Positions 13,488-21,482 of a stretch of 21,482 nt of DNA are shown here, piece by piece (position 1 is the first letter of the stretch; the number at the start of each line of letters is the position of its first letter). The stretch is from positions 1 to 21,482 of the IMG/VR virus record IMGVR_UViG_3300022074_000441. The stretch is one strand, 5' to 3'. Under the pieces are notes generated by a model, which saw only the letters and a program-made list of their open reading frames with translations, searched no databases and had not been told where the DNA came from. Made by a program: the position numbers and the translations under genes. This DNA is from a virus.

Positions 13488-16451
13488 CTATCTGAGAATC
13501 ATCTGGACGCCATTCATCATGATGCGTCTAGGTTGAGTGTTGCCGCCTCTCGACATCTGACGACGGTCAGGAGTTGTCTGGCGCGTAATTGTAGGTGATC
13601 TTGGGATTGGCATGTTCGGAACCGGCATGTCTAGTTCAGTGGGACTCTTCATCTCAAACTCTTCCGGTATTTGAACTATGCCCCGGCTCTTAGCTTCCTC
13701 TGTCACTTCCCTAGTTTTTTCGGGTGTCATGAAGCCTTCTTCCGCAGAGAGTTTGGGGGGCTTTGCTTTTACAGGAGGTGTAGCCACTCCCTTGCCGCCC
13801 ACTTCTTCGAAGTAACTTCCTTCACGAATTATCGAGAAGCCCTTCTTGTACCGCTTAGAAAACTTCTGCCACTCCCCAAACTTTAACGATTCGTTAGGAC
13901 TGTGATGCGCTTTCATGATAGCTTCGATACCCGTCAGGCCGTGTTTCTTTTGTACTCTAGCCTCTTCATCGATCAGGGATGTCAAGTATATCTTGTTGAG
14001 GACAGGCATGAACTTTTCGTGCATTTCTCTAGGCAGCATACCCTTGCCTCGTGCGCCAAACTCAGGGACTTTTTTTGAAAATTTAGTAGGATTGCCATAC
14101 TCCCTGTTTACTTTTTCTCTTCCATCTTCTACGAGACTTGCAAGGTATGCTCGGAAAGACGAAGGAGCGTCTTTGAAAAATCCTTTTTCTTCTAGGTTTT
14201 CGATGGTCGAGTAGGTGATCTGGAACGGCCCGAAAGCACTAGAAGGTTGCTTCCCTCTCTTGGCAGCAGCAGGAGTTATTACTTTTTCTGTGAATATATA
14301 AGGGTTCTTCAGATCGTATGTGCCCTCTCCCTTCATGATGAGGACAGCTAATTCTTCAGGCTTCAGCCCAGCTATGTTAGGCACATCAATCGACTTTGCG
14401 TATTCGATCAGTTCTGCATCTGCGGCTCTATCACTTGCTTTGCGTTCCTCCGGCAGAGGCTCTGGCAACTCTTGTGGGAGTGCTGCTTTGGCTGCAGGCG
14501 AAGTTACGAACTCTCGTTCGGGTCCGGGTTCTGACGGCAAACCTCCTGCGGCTTTGCCTATGAAACCACCCGATGCAGCGAGGGCGCGAGGTTGACCGTT
14601 TTCTTCGATACGCTCGTCAACTTCTTTTTTGCCGCGATTGTTGATCTTTTCTAGACGATCATAGCCGATGATCTTTGCGATGCGAGGCGGGATGACAACC
14701 TCTCCGCGTGATACGGCGATGTCAACTTCTTCGTCTGACGGTACGTCGAAGCCTCGATCACCGGCAATCGCGTATGCTTCGCGGAGCATTTTTGCGACAT
14801 CAGCCTCGCCCATCTTTTCTACAGCCGGGGCGTTGATCACAAACGTCCCCTTTTTGACGCTCATGGGCTTATCGTCCGCTACGGTAGCTGCCTCCGAGAC
14901 TTGAGACGGAGGCCGCTCTACGAAGCCCATAGGCTCTTCAGAGGGCATTCCACCAGCAGCTAAGCCTACACGGCCACCGCTGGCGTAATCATCGGGATCA
15001 AGACCTTCCGTGTCGCTCACATTGTCAAAGGCAGATTCCTGCGGTCCACTAGGTCCGGACGAAGAAAGTGACGGGCCACTTTCATCGCTGTCATCATATC
15101 GATTTTCATCACTGTAAGACGAACGACGATCTGCAATTTCCTGTAGACGTTGTCTCTCTTGCTCTGCAGCGATACGTTCATAATTCCTCTGACGCTCTTG
15201 TGCCGCTGCTTGTGCCGCTGCCGTCCTTTCAGCGGCTCTTACCTCTCTGTCTAGGGCTTGTTTAGATTTAACTTCACCCTTGATGAATTGCTGAAAAGTC
15301 TGGCCGACGACTTTCTTTCCGAATAGACCGCGCCTTATGTTAGAAGAGTTGCGGTATTCTTCGAGCTTCGCGTTGTACCAGTCCGCTCCGTAGTTGACGC
15401 CGAGTTGTGAGTCGATAGCGTTGAAGTAGTCCTGTTTTTTCTGATTACGATACGAACCACGCTGACCGTAGGCATTGACCCAGTCACCGTTGACGTTCAT
15501 ACCGATGCCACCGTTTTTCCAGTGTTCCGTGCTGATGATGTCTTTGTCTCCGAAGTTGCGGCTAAAAGAACCATCGTCGTTCTTTGTTTCTTTTTGCCAC
15601 GCTCCCGGAATGAACCCCTGACTGATAAGCTCCAAGTTTTGAAGTTGTCGTATGTCTAATCCGCTTGTCTGTCCTGTGTAGCCCGAAGAGCCGGGACGAC
15701 GAGTAATATTAAATCCGTTGATCTTTCCGGCGAAGCCACCGTTGCCTACGCCACCATTCGCGGTTATAAAGGCAACATCCGCCTTCTGTCGTGACGCCGC
15801 GATGCCACCCCCTATCGCTGCAACTGCGCCGAAAGGTTGTGGAATCCCTGCAGCAAGTGCTGGGGGCAAACCTGTCGCAACAGTCTTTGAGGGATCGAGG
15901 GGGTCAGGGACAGTGGGAGCTTGCCCCGGAGTGCGTAGATCGAAGCTTCCGGCCAGCGAGTCGCGGACAGTGCGGAAGTAATTTCCGCTCATGTCTGGTG
16001 CGCCACCGAGTTCGGAAAGGTACGGACCGCCTAGATTGGCAACTTCGAAAGAAAACGGCTTATCCCTCACGCCACCTGTGAGGGAGTATTGACGAGGACC
16101 CATGTTGGAACCGGGGAGAAACGGGACGTCGTCGTCATCTCTAGGCTGCGTGAGAGCCGTGATGTCAACTACTTCTTCTTCTTCCTTGTCAGGATCATCA
16201 ATGACATCAACATCAACCCCGCCTGCGTCTAGTGTTTGATAGTAGGGGTTGAAGTATCCGGCTTGATACGCATCTACGCCGACTTTTTCAAATCCTGACG
16301 AAAGCGCTCCGTAACCACCCCTGTTCTCAAAGGTCATCTCACCTACTTTAGGACGCCTCTGACCGCTCGACGTGGAATCAATCGGCATAATTCCGGGCAA
16401 GTCACCCGGACCAATCACTCCGGAACCTAAAAGATTATCTTGTTCAGCCAT
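13488..16451 (-). CDS. Large virion protein with lysozyme/transglycosylase-like motif
   Basis: 987 aa. Residues 1-390 are Gly/Pro/Asp-rich with no family recognised; 395-445 is an Ala/Arg/Gln coiled coil; 446-490 is Ser/Asp-rich and disordered. Two related Gly motifs, ASGGRVGLAAGGMPSE (490-505) and ASGGFIGKAAGGLPSE (626-641), flank a conserved-looking domain with VKKGTFVINAPAVEKMG and SRGEVVIPPRIAKIIGYDRL. From about 680 to 880 lies a lysozyme-like region: E709 in IMKGEGTYD, then SSAFGPFQIT at 737-746, the arrangement of a catalytic Glu followed by the G-x-F/M-Q-I motif of transglycosylases. Such domains in virion proteins digest peptidoglycan during DNA entry. It sits between portal and scaffold, overlapping the 74-aa gene by 8 nt. 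An ejected internal protein is the likely role. Confidence 0.8.
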   Translation of the reverse strand: MAEQDNLLGSGVIGPGDLPGIMPIDSTSSGQRRPKVGEMTFENRGGYGALSSGFEKVGVDAYQAGYFNPYYQTLDAGGVDVDVIDDPDKEEEEVVDITALTQPRDDDDVPFLPGSNMGPRQYSLTGGVRDKPFSFEVANLGGPYLSELGGAPDMSGNYFRTVRDSLAGSFDLRTPGQAPTVPDPLDPSKTVATGLPPALAAGIPQPFGAVAAIGGGIAASRQKADVAFITANGGVGNGGFAGKINGFNITRRPGSSGYTGQTSGLDIRQLQNLELISQGFIPGAWQKETKNDDGSFSRNFGDKDIISTEHWKNGGIGMNVNGDWVNAYGQRGSYRNQKKQDYFNAIDSQLGVNYGADWYNAKLEEYRNSSNIRRGLFGKKVVGQTFQQFIKGEVKSKQALDREVRAAERTAAAQAAAQERQRNYERIAAEQERQRLQEIADRRSSYSDENRYDDSDESGPSLSSSGPSGPQESAFDNVSDTEGLDPDDYASGGRVGLAAGGMPSEEPMGFVERPPSQVSEAATVADDKPMSVKKGTFVINAPAVEKMGEADVAKMLREAYAIAGDRGFDVPSDEEVDIAVSRGEVVIPPRIAKIIGYDRLEKINNRGKKEVDERIEENGQPRALAASGGFIGKAAGGLPSEPGPEREFVTSPAAKAALPQELPEPLPEERKASDRAADAELIEYAKSIDVPNIAGLKPEELAVLIMKGEGTYDLKNPYIFTEKVITPAAAKRGKQPSSAFGPFQITYSTIENLEEKGFFKDAPSSFRAYLASLVEDGREKVNREYGNPTKFSKKVPEFGARGKGMLPREMHEKFMPVLNKIYLTSLIDEEARVQKKHGLTGIEAIMKAHHSPNESLKFGEWQKFSKRYKKGFSIIREGSYFEEVGGKGVATPPVKAKPPKLSAEEGFMTPEKTREVTEEAKSRGIVQIPEEFEMKSPTELDMPVPNMPIPRSPTITRQTTPDRRQMSRGGNTQPRRIMMNGVQMILR

Positions 16452-16668
16452 TATTTTTTACTACCGCCTCGTAGTTACTCTTCAATTTGAGGAGCGTTTC
16501 CAGTAAAACCAGCTTCCCCTGCGCTTGGCGCAGTTCCGATTCCGATTGTGCCGTTGCCAGACCCCGCACCGTCAGTTCCCGCAACTCCACTAGGTACTCC
16601 TCCATTCGGGGCCATTCCTTGTTGTTGAGGAGCGGGGCTAGCGTCTGGGCTTGCTGCTTGCTGAGCAT
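16444..16668 (-). CDS. Small coiled-coil protein overprinted on portal 3' end
   Basis: 74 aa, ATG at 16666-16668, overlapping the last 194 nt of the portal gene in another frame and the first 8 nt of the 987-aa gene. MLSKQQAQTLAPLLNNKEWP leads into MEEYLVELRELTVRGLATAQ and RQAQGKLVLLETLLKLKSNY, a continuous amphipathic helix pattern with regular Leu spacing. AAAGGA lies about 10 nt before the ATG. I recall similar short proteins (LAPLL.N.EW..., LR...L...) after portal genes of marine phages. The portal frame in the same DNA is low-complexity Pro/Gly/Ala sequence, so this frame appears to be the more constrained one. Function unknown; possibly virion assembly. Confidence 0.72.
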   Translation of the reverse strand: MLSKQQAQTLAPLLNNKEWPRMEEYLVELRELTVRGLATAQSESELRQAQGKLVLLETLLKLKSNYEAVVKNNG

Positions 16669-18583
16669 TTTGCATCATTCCTTTCAACATCTCTGAATAC
16701 AGTTGTGCCTCGTTCATATCGTTGACGAGACTGTCGGGATCGATGTCTTGCGTGATAGCAAGCTCTTTCATCAAGTTCGGAATCTTCACAAACGGAGCGA
16801 GCATCGGATTCGCCACAGTCTGCAGGAGAGCGGTCAGTCGCTGACTGCGAACCTCCTTTTGCATCACGGCTGCAACGCCGCGAGGTTTAATTTCTAAGTC
16901 ACCCTCTACATCTTCGACGTCTTCGTTGAACTGCATGTTCCACTGAAAGTACGCCTCACCCACCGGCTTCAAAAGATAGTCGTCGATGTTCTTGATCACC
17001 GTCTTCATAGACAGCCCTGCCGAGCCGAGTAGCATCGACAAGCCTGAAGCTGTGCGTCCTGTGCCAGTAACACCCGTCTGTCCGTGCATGATCGACGGGA
17101 TGCCCGTCTCTTCGTCGGCAAGCTGACGACTAATCTGATACATCTGAATGTTTTCAGGGGCCGTGTTCGGGAACTTGAGGCCGTTAATTGCCGTGCCAGT
17201 GACGCCCGACTGACGGCGGAATATCTTACCGGGGAAGATATCCATGTTCTGTCCGGGCACGAGGCTGGCTTCATCAACATCAAAGACAAGGTTGCCAGCA
17301 AGAGCGAGATTGTCGATTGCCATGCGAACGTGACCGTTCATCAGCATCTGCGCGTCTTCCATGTTCTCAGCTACGCCGACGCCCCACAACTGATAGGGGT
17401 TGATTTCGAACGGAAACGCTTGGAAGGGGATGCGTGCAGGAGTGAACGGATTAGCTACACAGCGGATAATCTCATTGCCGCAGAGCCAGATGTTTACTTG
17501 AACTTGCTCAAATCCACCGAGTTCTTCTGCACCCTCAAGACCTGCCTCTTGTGCCATCTTGGCATCAAGTGTACCCCAATACTCAAGCACCTCGAATCTA
17601 TTCTCTTGGTAATAAGCCTCAGTCTCGTCTTCACGAATCGTATCTTCATAATACTTGTCCGTGTAGTTTGCGCCTTTAGCGAGACAGTTTTCAATAGCCA
17701 TCGCGTCGAAGTACGGACGAGATACCAAACCTCGAAGCTGCTGCCGGTTCATTCTGTGACGTTGAATGACATACTCACAGTCTTCGATGCTGGTGCCAGA
17801 GGGGTCAGGGAAGAAGTCCCAAATAGAAACCGCTTCGATACGCGGCACGGTCTTTTCGTAAGGAGAGTATTTGCGACCGTCCTCCCCCCGTTCCCACTTG
17901 TGGATACGCTTATAGAAGTTGAACGGACCTTTTACGACGCCCGTTCCCAAAAGTGCTGACTCGAAAATTGCTTTTCTAAATACGTTGACAGCGTTCGTGT
18001 CAAGAAGCTGGTCGTGAATGCACTTCTCCATCCGGCGAGCCTGCTCTTTTGCTGGCTCGACTTGAGGCTCTCCCACCTTCGCTTTGCCCGGAGACAAGAC
18101 GCCCTCGAACTGCTGCCCGTAAGCACCCATGTTCGGCCCCTTAGACGCAGATAGCGCGCCGGGAAGCATCTCTCGTCCATCACCTTCGAATCCGTAGGGG
18201 TCTTGCTGTGCTTGATCCAGAGGTGTGGTTAGGTGTGCAAACTCCACGATACCTTCCGGCATCGGAGTGGATTCTACAACGATAGGAAAGCGCTTGTTAG
18301 CGAAAAGAATATCTACAATCTGCCCGTACGCCGCAAGAACTTTGGTCTTCGTAATCTTGATGAAGACCTTCGATCTTTCCGAATCACGGTACTGTGTCGT
18401 CGAATCGTAGATGCCACGAAAGTTTTTGTACGCTTGCAGCCAGCGCTGCTCGTATGCAAACCGTCCGTTTTCCGCGTCTTCGAACTTGCCGCGAATGTAG
18501 CCCGTCAGTCCGGGCATCTCCTCTGCGGGGTTTAGAAGAGGGATACCCGTATCATCTTCGGGCTGTAGATAGTCTTCTGACAT
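16475..18583 (-). CDS. Portal (head-tail connector) protein
   Basis: 702 aa. Motifs of podovirus portals: FAYEQRWLQAYKNFRGIYDS and FIKITKTKVLAAYGQIVDIL (about 42-90), DPSGTSIEDCEYVIQRHRMN in the clip/stem half, and the helix-rich part DEETGIPSIMHGQTGVTGTG followed by ASGLSMLLGSAGLSMKTVIK and YLLKPVGEAYFQWNMQFNED. Twelve copies form the DNA channel at the head vertex. The C-terminal about 65 residues are a Pro/Gly/Ala/Gln-rich tail that shares its DNA with the 74-aa gene. AGAGAG precedes the ATG. It is 9 nt after the 70-aa gene and ahead of the scaffold and capsid genes, as expected. Confidence 0.9.
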   Translation of the reverse strand: MSEDYLQPEDDTGIPLLNPAEEMPGLTGYIRGKFEDAENGRFAYEQRWLQAYKNFRGIYDSTTQYRDSERSKVFIKITKTKVLAAYGQIVDILFANKRFPIVVESTPMPEGIVEFAHLTTPLDQAQQDPYGFEGDGREMLPGALSASKGPNMGAYGQQFEGVLSPGKAKVGEPQVEPAKEQARRMEKCIHDQLLDTNAVNVFRKAIFESALLGTGVVKGPFNFYKRIHKWERGEDGRKYSPYEKTVPRIEAVSIWDFFPDPSGTSIEDCEYVIQRHRMNRQQLRGLVSRPYFDAMAIENCLAKGANYTDKYYEDTIREDETEAYYQENRFEVLEYWGTLDAKMAQEAGLEGAEELGGFEQVQVNIWLCGNEIIRCVANPFTPARIPFQAFPFEINPYQLWGVGVAENMEDAQMLMNGHVRMAIDNLALAGNLVFDVDEASLVPGQNMDIFPGKIFRRQSGVTGTAINGLKFPNTAPENIQMYQISRQLADEETGIPSIMHGQTGVTGTGRTASGLSMLLGSAGLSMKTVIKNIDDYLLKPVGEAYFQWNMQFNEDVEDVEGDLEIKPRGVAAVMQKEVRSQRLTALLQTVANPMLAPFVKIPNLMKELAITQDIDPDSLVNDMNEAQLYSEMLKGMMQNAQQAASPDASPAPQQQGMAPNGGVPSGVAGTDGAGSGNGTIGIGTAPSAGEAGFTGNAPQIEE

Positions 18584-18592
18584 ATCGCTCTC

Positions 18593-18805
18593 TTAGTAGT
18601 CGCGCTGTTCAGCCATGCTGAAAAGGGACGCCTCGACTGTAGCCTTAGTCTGCTTCTTCGGCATATCTTCCGTCAGCACGCCCTGTGCTGTCGTAGTGTC
18701 GAATTCCAGACCTTCACGGTACAGCTTGTCTGCGCCCATCTGATCGTCTACGGACGTCTTGTCCGAGTTCATAATGTACGCTTCGCCCATGTTCAGGTTT
18801 TGCAT
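18593..18805 (-). CDS. Small acidic protein upstream of portal
   Basis: 70 aa, MQNLNMGEAYIMNSDKTSVD, then QMGADKLYREGLEFDTTTAQ and KKQTKATVEASLFSMAEQRD. Hydrophilic, no membrane segment, mildly acidic. The start follows a strong GGAGGA ribosome site at 11 nt after the 866-aa gene. I do not recognise a family. Its fixed place between the recombinase-like gene and the portal suggests a head or packaging accessory. Confidence 0.7.
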   Translation of the reverse strand: MQNLNMGEAYIMNSDKTSVDDQMGADKLYREGLEFDTTTAQGVLTEDMPKKQTKATVEASLFSMAEQRDY

Positions 18806-18816
18806 TTCTTCCTCCG

Positions 18817-21417
18817 TTAGGGTGACATTGTTAGAAAGCTATCATCTGGTGCGGGAGCAGCTTTCTTGTTCTCCCGTGGTGAATCCGGGAACATCGACAT
18901 ACGTGTTCCGGCCTCAATATCTACTTGTTCTGACGCCTCTCGCTGTTCGTACATTTCACGAGCAGTCATAGGAAGGGGGCTAAAGACAGCTTCAGCCACT
19001 TCTCCTGCGTACTGTGCTTGTTTTTTAGCGGGTACGGGTTGGAAACTCTCTGGGTATGTTTCTTCGAACATTCCGCCAGTTTCGGGGGGCATACCAAAAG
19101 CCGGTTCAGGCTTCGACAGGCCGTAAATACCAGACCCGGTAAGAGCGGCTAGACCTGTCATTTCTCCTACGACGGGTAGGTTTATTGACTTCAAAACCTT
19201 TCCGGCCTTACCCAAAAGTCCGGGCTTTGCATCCGGCGCATCTTCTGCAGGGGTCTTCGGATCGACCCTAACTCCGAGCCTTCTCCACTTTTCTTTTTGT
19301 GCCTCATCCATCTCTGGAGATAGATCGAGGTTACCAGCTAGCTTCGCTTTTTCGTCGTCTCTGATTCTTTTCTTTTCAGCTTGATCACGAACTTGTTTGC
19401 GTATCGCTTCTTCGTCGATTTTATCGACTTCTTTCTCTAGTTCGATACGCCTCTTCCTCTTTTCAAGAGTGGCGATCCTGTAGCCTTCAGCCCTGTCTTC
19501 ACTAGCAGCAATCTGTTCGAGATTGAATGCTTCTGTTACACGCGGATCAGCGTCAGGAGCTTGTCCTTTAGGATACGAGCCTTCTCCGTGATCAGGGCTG
19601 ATGCCAGCTATGAACTTGTCGCTGTTCGGAATGGCCTCTACGAATTCAGGGTCTGTCAAGAGGTCAGCACTGACGACGATATTCTTTGTCTTATTTCCGA
19701 TCTGAAGATTTAGGTTAGCGCCTAGTTGAGCAGTGCTTGGGGCACCCATATATCCAGAAATGGCACCGACGACCCGCTTGTTCGCTGCATCTATTCGGCG
19801 CTTTCGAGCGGCTTCAGAGACGTATCCTGCCGCCTCGTTAGCATTCGCACGTCCGTTTAGGAAGTTTACATCGCCTTCTTCTAAGCCCCCGACGTCTGTC
19901 AGCAGAGTCTCGTGCATATTGCGGAGCTTGTAGACAGTGAAGTCTTCGGGAGTAATAGAACCATCAGGGCGAATAAATGTGACCTGATCGAGGCGGTCCT
20001 TCAAGACAATGTTAAGCGCTCTCTGGTTCTTTGCTTTGTTCGGGAAGATTTTACCATCCGGCCCGATTTTATCCCCTTGAATACGAATGGCTTCATTAAT
20101 TACATCAACAGCGAGAGGGTTGAGAACGATAATTTTATTCTTTTTCGACTTCGCATCGTAGAACGTCATCAAGCCGTTCTTTTTGTCGTAGCCCTTTACC
20201 GTGAAGCTTCCGATGTTTTCTGGTCGCAAGCCGCCGAGCAGGTGTCCACCAAGCTGCAGACGAGCTTCGTATGGTATCTCTTTGTCTACAAGGATGCCCT
20301 GAAGTTGTTGATAGACGTCGGGCGGAAACTGTGTTGGTGTCTTTCGTCCGCGTTTGAAACGCCAGCCCGACTCCGTTTCGAAGTCTTCTGTGCCGAGATA
20401 GTCTTTAACGGCGGTGGCAACATATCCCTGACCGTAGCCAGCACCGGACCACATCGTGTTCAGGCGGGTGATCAGACCGGATGAGCGAGAGCGGTATTGA
20501 GTTGCTTCGATGTCAGCATCACGGAAAGGGCTGTCGGAGATCACATCTCCCATGACCTGTCCGATGTCTATGTCACCGACAATCATGTCGAGAACAGGCG
20601 TCTTCGTCTTCGGGTCGATGATTTCTTCTAGTTGACGAACTTGGGACGTGACAGCTTTAGAAGTGTTCGCGCTTTTCTGACTGGCCTCATACGCAAAGTA
20701 TTCGCGCAGGGTCATCTTTTTCTTTTCGTCAGCGGTTACGCGGACCCGCCCACTTTCGCCAGCTTCACCGCCCCCTGACATCGCTTGTCGGAACTTAGGG
20801 CTTTCAGGGTTTAGCTCTTCCACGCGATCTAACCTCTTTACGTACTCAGAAAACTCCTCCACCTCCATCTCAGAGGGAGTGGCTTCCATTATCTTGTCTC
20901 GCTCTCGGCGGTAAAATCCCTTCTCTCTCTCTGCAAAGCCCGGAAACACTTCGTCGTCACCCGGACGAAGAATCTGATCGAGGACCATATCATCTTTAGG
21001 AGAAACACGTTCGTCGAAAAGTTGTTCGTTAATTTCACGTTCTCTTTTACGAGAGACGAGACCCTCTGCCGTCGTGTCTTCGGTCTTGTAGAGAGGAGCG
21101 ACATCTCGGATCATCCGACCGAAATCTTCGTCTGTGAACCTCTTTCCTGCGTAGGGATTTGGCACCTTTTCACGCTCAAAGGGGTCATCGCTTTCAACCG
21201 TGGGCTTAGGCAGTCCAACATTACCGGCGTAGAAAAATCTCTGCTTTTCCCGGTAAAAGTAACGGGCCATTTCCTTCTGATTTGAAGTGTAGCCTTCGTA
21301 CTGTTTTCCAACGATACGTCGTAGCTCTTTGTCAAGCTCTCTGATACCACGAGACTCTTCGAACTCTTCAGTGCCGCGCTTTTGCTGCGCGATTGGTTGT
21401 GGGTTACGACGGGCCAT
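18817..21417 (-). CDS. 866-aa virion-region protein with embedded tyrosine-recombinase domain
   Basis: Residues 1-230 are charged and helical with no family recognised. Residues about 235-345 resemble the SAM-like core-binding domain of tyrosine recombinases (MTLREYFAYEASQKSANTSK to RSSGLITRLNTMWSGAGY). Residues about 363-540 resemble the catalytic domain: R398 in GGLRPENI, K423 in YDAKSKKNK, R499 in YKLRNMHETLL, and Y532 in NGRANANEAAGYVSE. The two histidine positions are Y496 and R523. Residues 640-705 form a coiled coil (LEKRKRRIELEKEVDKIDEE); 747-768 (LPVVGEMTGLAALTGSGIYG) is a Gly-rich possible membrane segment; the end is Pro-rich. The gene begins right at the stop of the preceding gene (TAAATG) and heads the structural block. 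It could be a virion-carried recombinase, a structural protein built on that fold, or an ejection protein. Confidence 0.75.
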   Translation of the reverse strand: MARRNPQPIAQQKRGTEEFEESRGIRELDKELRRIVGKQYEGYTSNQKEMARYFYREKQRFFYAGNVGLPKPTVESDDPFEREKVPNPYAGKRFTDEDFGRMIRDVAPLYKTEDTTAEGLVSRKREREINEQLFDERVSPKDDMVLDQILRPGDDEVFPGFAEREKGFYRRERDKIMEATPSEMEVEEFSEYVKRLDRVEELNPESPKFRQAMSGGGEAGESGRVRVTADEKKKMTLREYFAYEASQKSANTSKAVTSQVRQLEEIIDPKTKTPVLDMIVGDIDIGQVMGDVISDSPFRDADIEATQYRSRSSGLITRLNTMWSGAGYGQGYVATAVKDYLGTEDFETESGWRFKRGRKTPTQFPPDVYQQLQGILVDKEIPYEARLQLGGHLLGGLRPENIGSFTVKGYDKKNGLMTFYDAKSKKNKIIVLNPLAVDVINEAIRIQGDKIGPDGKIFPNKAKNQRALNIVLKDRLDQVTFIRPDGSITPEDFTVYKLRNMHETLLTDVGGLEEGDVNFLNGRANANEAAGYVSEAARKRRIDAANKRVVGAISGYMGAPSTAQLGANLNLQIGNKTKNIVVSADLLTDPEFVEAIPNSDKFIAGISPDHGEGSYPKGQAPDADPRVTEAFNLEQIAASEDRAEGYRIATLEKRKRRIELEKEVDKIDEEAIRKQVRDQAEKKRIRDDEKAKLAGNLDLSPEMDEAQKEKWRRLGVRVDPKTPAEDAPDAKPGLLGKAGKVLKSINLPVVGEMTGLAALTGSGIYGLSKPEPAFGMPPETGGMFEETYPESFQPVPAKKQAQYAGEVAEAVFSPLPMTAREMYEQREASEQVDIEAGTRMSMFPDSPRENKKAAPAPDDSFLTMSP

Positions 21418-21482
21418 TTAGTATCCGAATACTTCGTCTTGAACTTTATAAACGTGGTTCTTGATTGCGCTGAGTTGTTGGT
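21418..21482 (-). CDS. 3' end of an upstream gene
   Basis: The last 20 codons of a minus-strand gene are visible, ending NHVYKVQDEVFGY and a TAA at 21418-21420 directly next to the ATG of the 866-aa gene. By gene order in podoviruses this could be a terminase large subunit, but the fragment is too short to identify and the product is left open. Confidence 0.6.
   Translation of the reverse strand, partial: QQLSAIKNHVYKVQDEVFGY

Noticed and set aside
17084-17959. Plus-strand open frame of 291 codons opposite the portal gene
   Set aside because: Antisense shadow of a strongly supported portal gene; no promoter, ribosome site or domain.
21418-21482. Calling the right-edge fragment a terminase large subunit
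   Set aside because: Only 20 residues are visible; gene order alone is not enough.

Overview
The window is 21.5 kb of the late (structural, lysis and tail) region of a tailed double-stranded DNA phage with a short, podovirus-type tail. Every gene I can support lies on the minus strand, genes are packed end to start with many TAATG, TGATG or ATGA overlaps, and no host genes, tRNAs or CRISPR arrays are visible. Base composition is roughly balanced rather than AT-rich. The GTA-like holin and the many short basic proteins of a kind I associate with marine phages suggest a marine phage of an alphaproteobacterium (for example the Roseobacter or SAR116 groups). That host guess is inference; nothing in the sequence names the host. 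|| Layout in the direction of transcription (right to left). Head entry and capsid module, 21482-11013: the last codons of an unidentified gene; an 866-aa protein with an embedded tyrosine-recombinase domain; a 70-aa protein; the portal; a 74-aa coiled-coil gene overprinted on the portal 3' end; a 987-aa protein with a lysozyme/transglycosylase-like motif; scaffold; major capsid protein; and a small head-associated protein. A strong hairpin then overlaps the -35 box of a sigma70-type promoter. Middle module, 10911-7246: a conserved 228-aa unknown, three consecutive hyperbasic small proteins, two holin-like membrane proteins, a T4-type lysozyme, and four further small proteins including a likely secreted one and a membrane-anchored one. 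A second promoter follows. Tail module, 7191-2716: two small proteins, tail-tube/adaptor protein A, the large nozzle protein B, and a repeat-rich fibre protein. A third promoter follows. Host-recognition module, 2663-1: a small beta-rich protein and two successive fibres ending in Peptidase_S74 intramolecular chaperone domains, the second cut by the window edge. || How the parts work together: portal, scaffold and coat build the prohead; the 866-aa and 987-aa proteins are candidates for internal or ejected virion proteins; A and B complete the short tail; three fibre genes supply adhesion; holin and lysozyme release the progeny. The three promoters, all with 17-nt spacers and near-consensus boxes, split the late region into separately driven units and point to transcription by host RNA polymerase. 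|| The most interesting item is the 866-aa protein. Residues R398, K423, R499 and Y532 reproduce the lambda-integrase catalytic spacing almost exactly, inside a long protein encoded in the structural gene block next to the portal.
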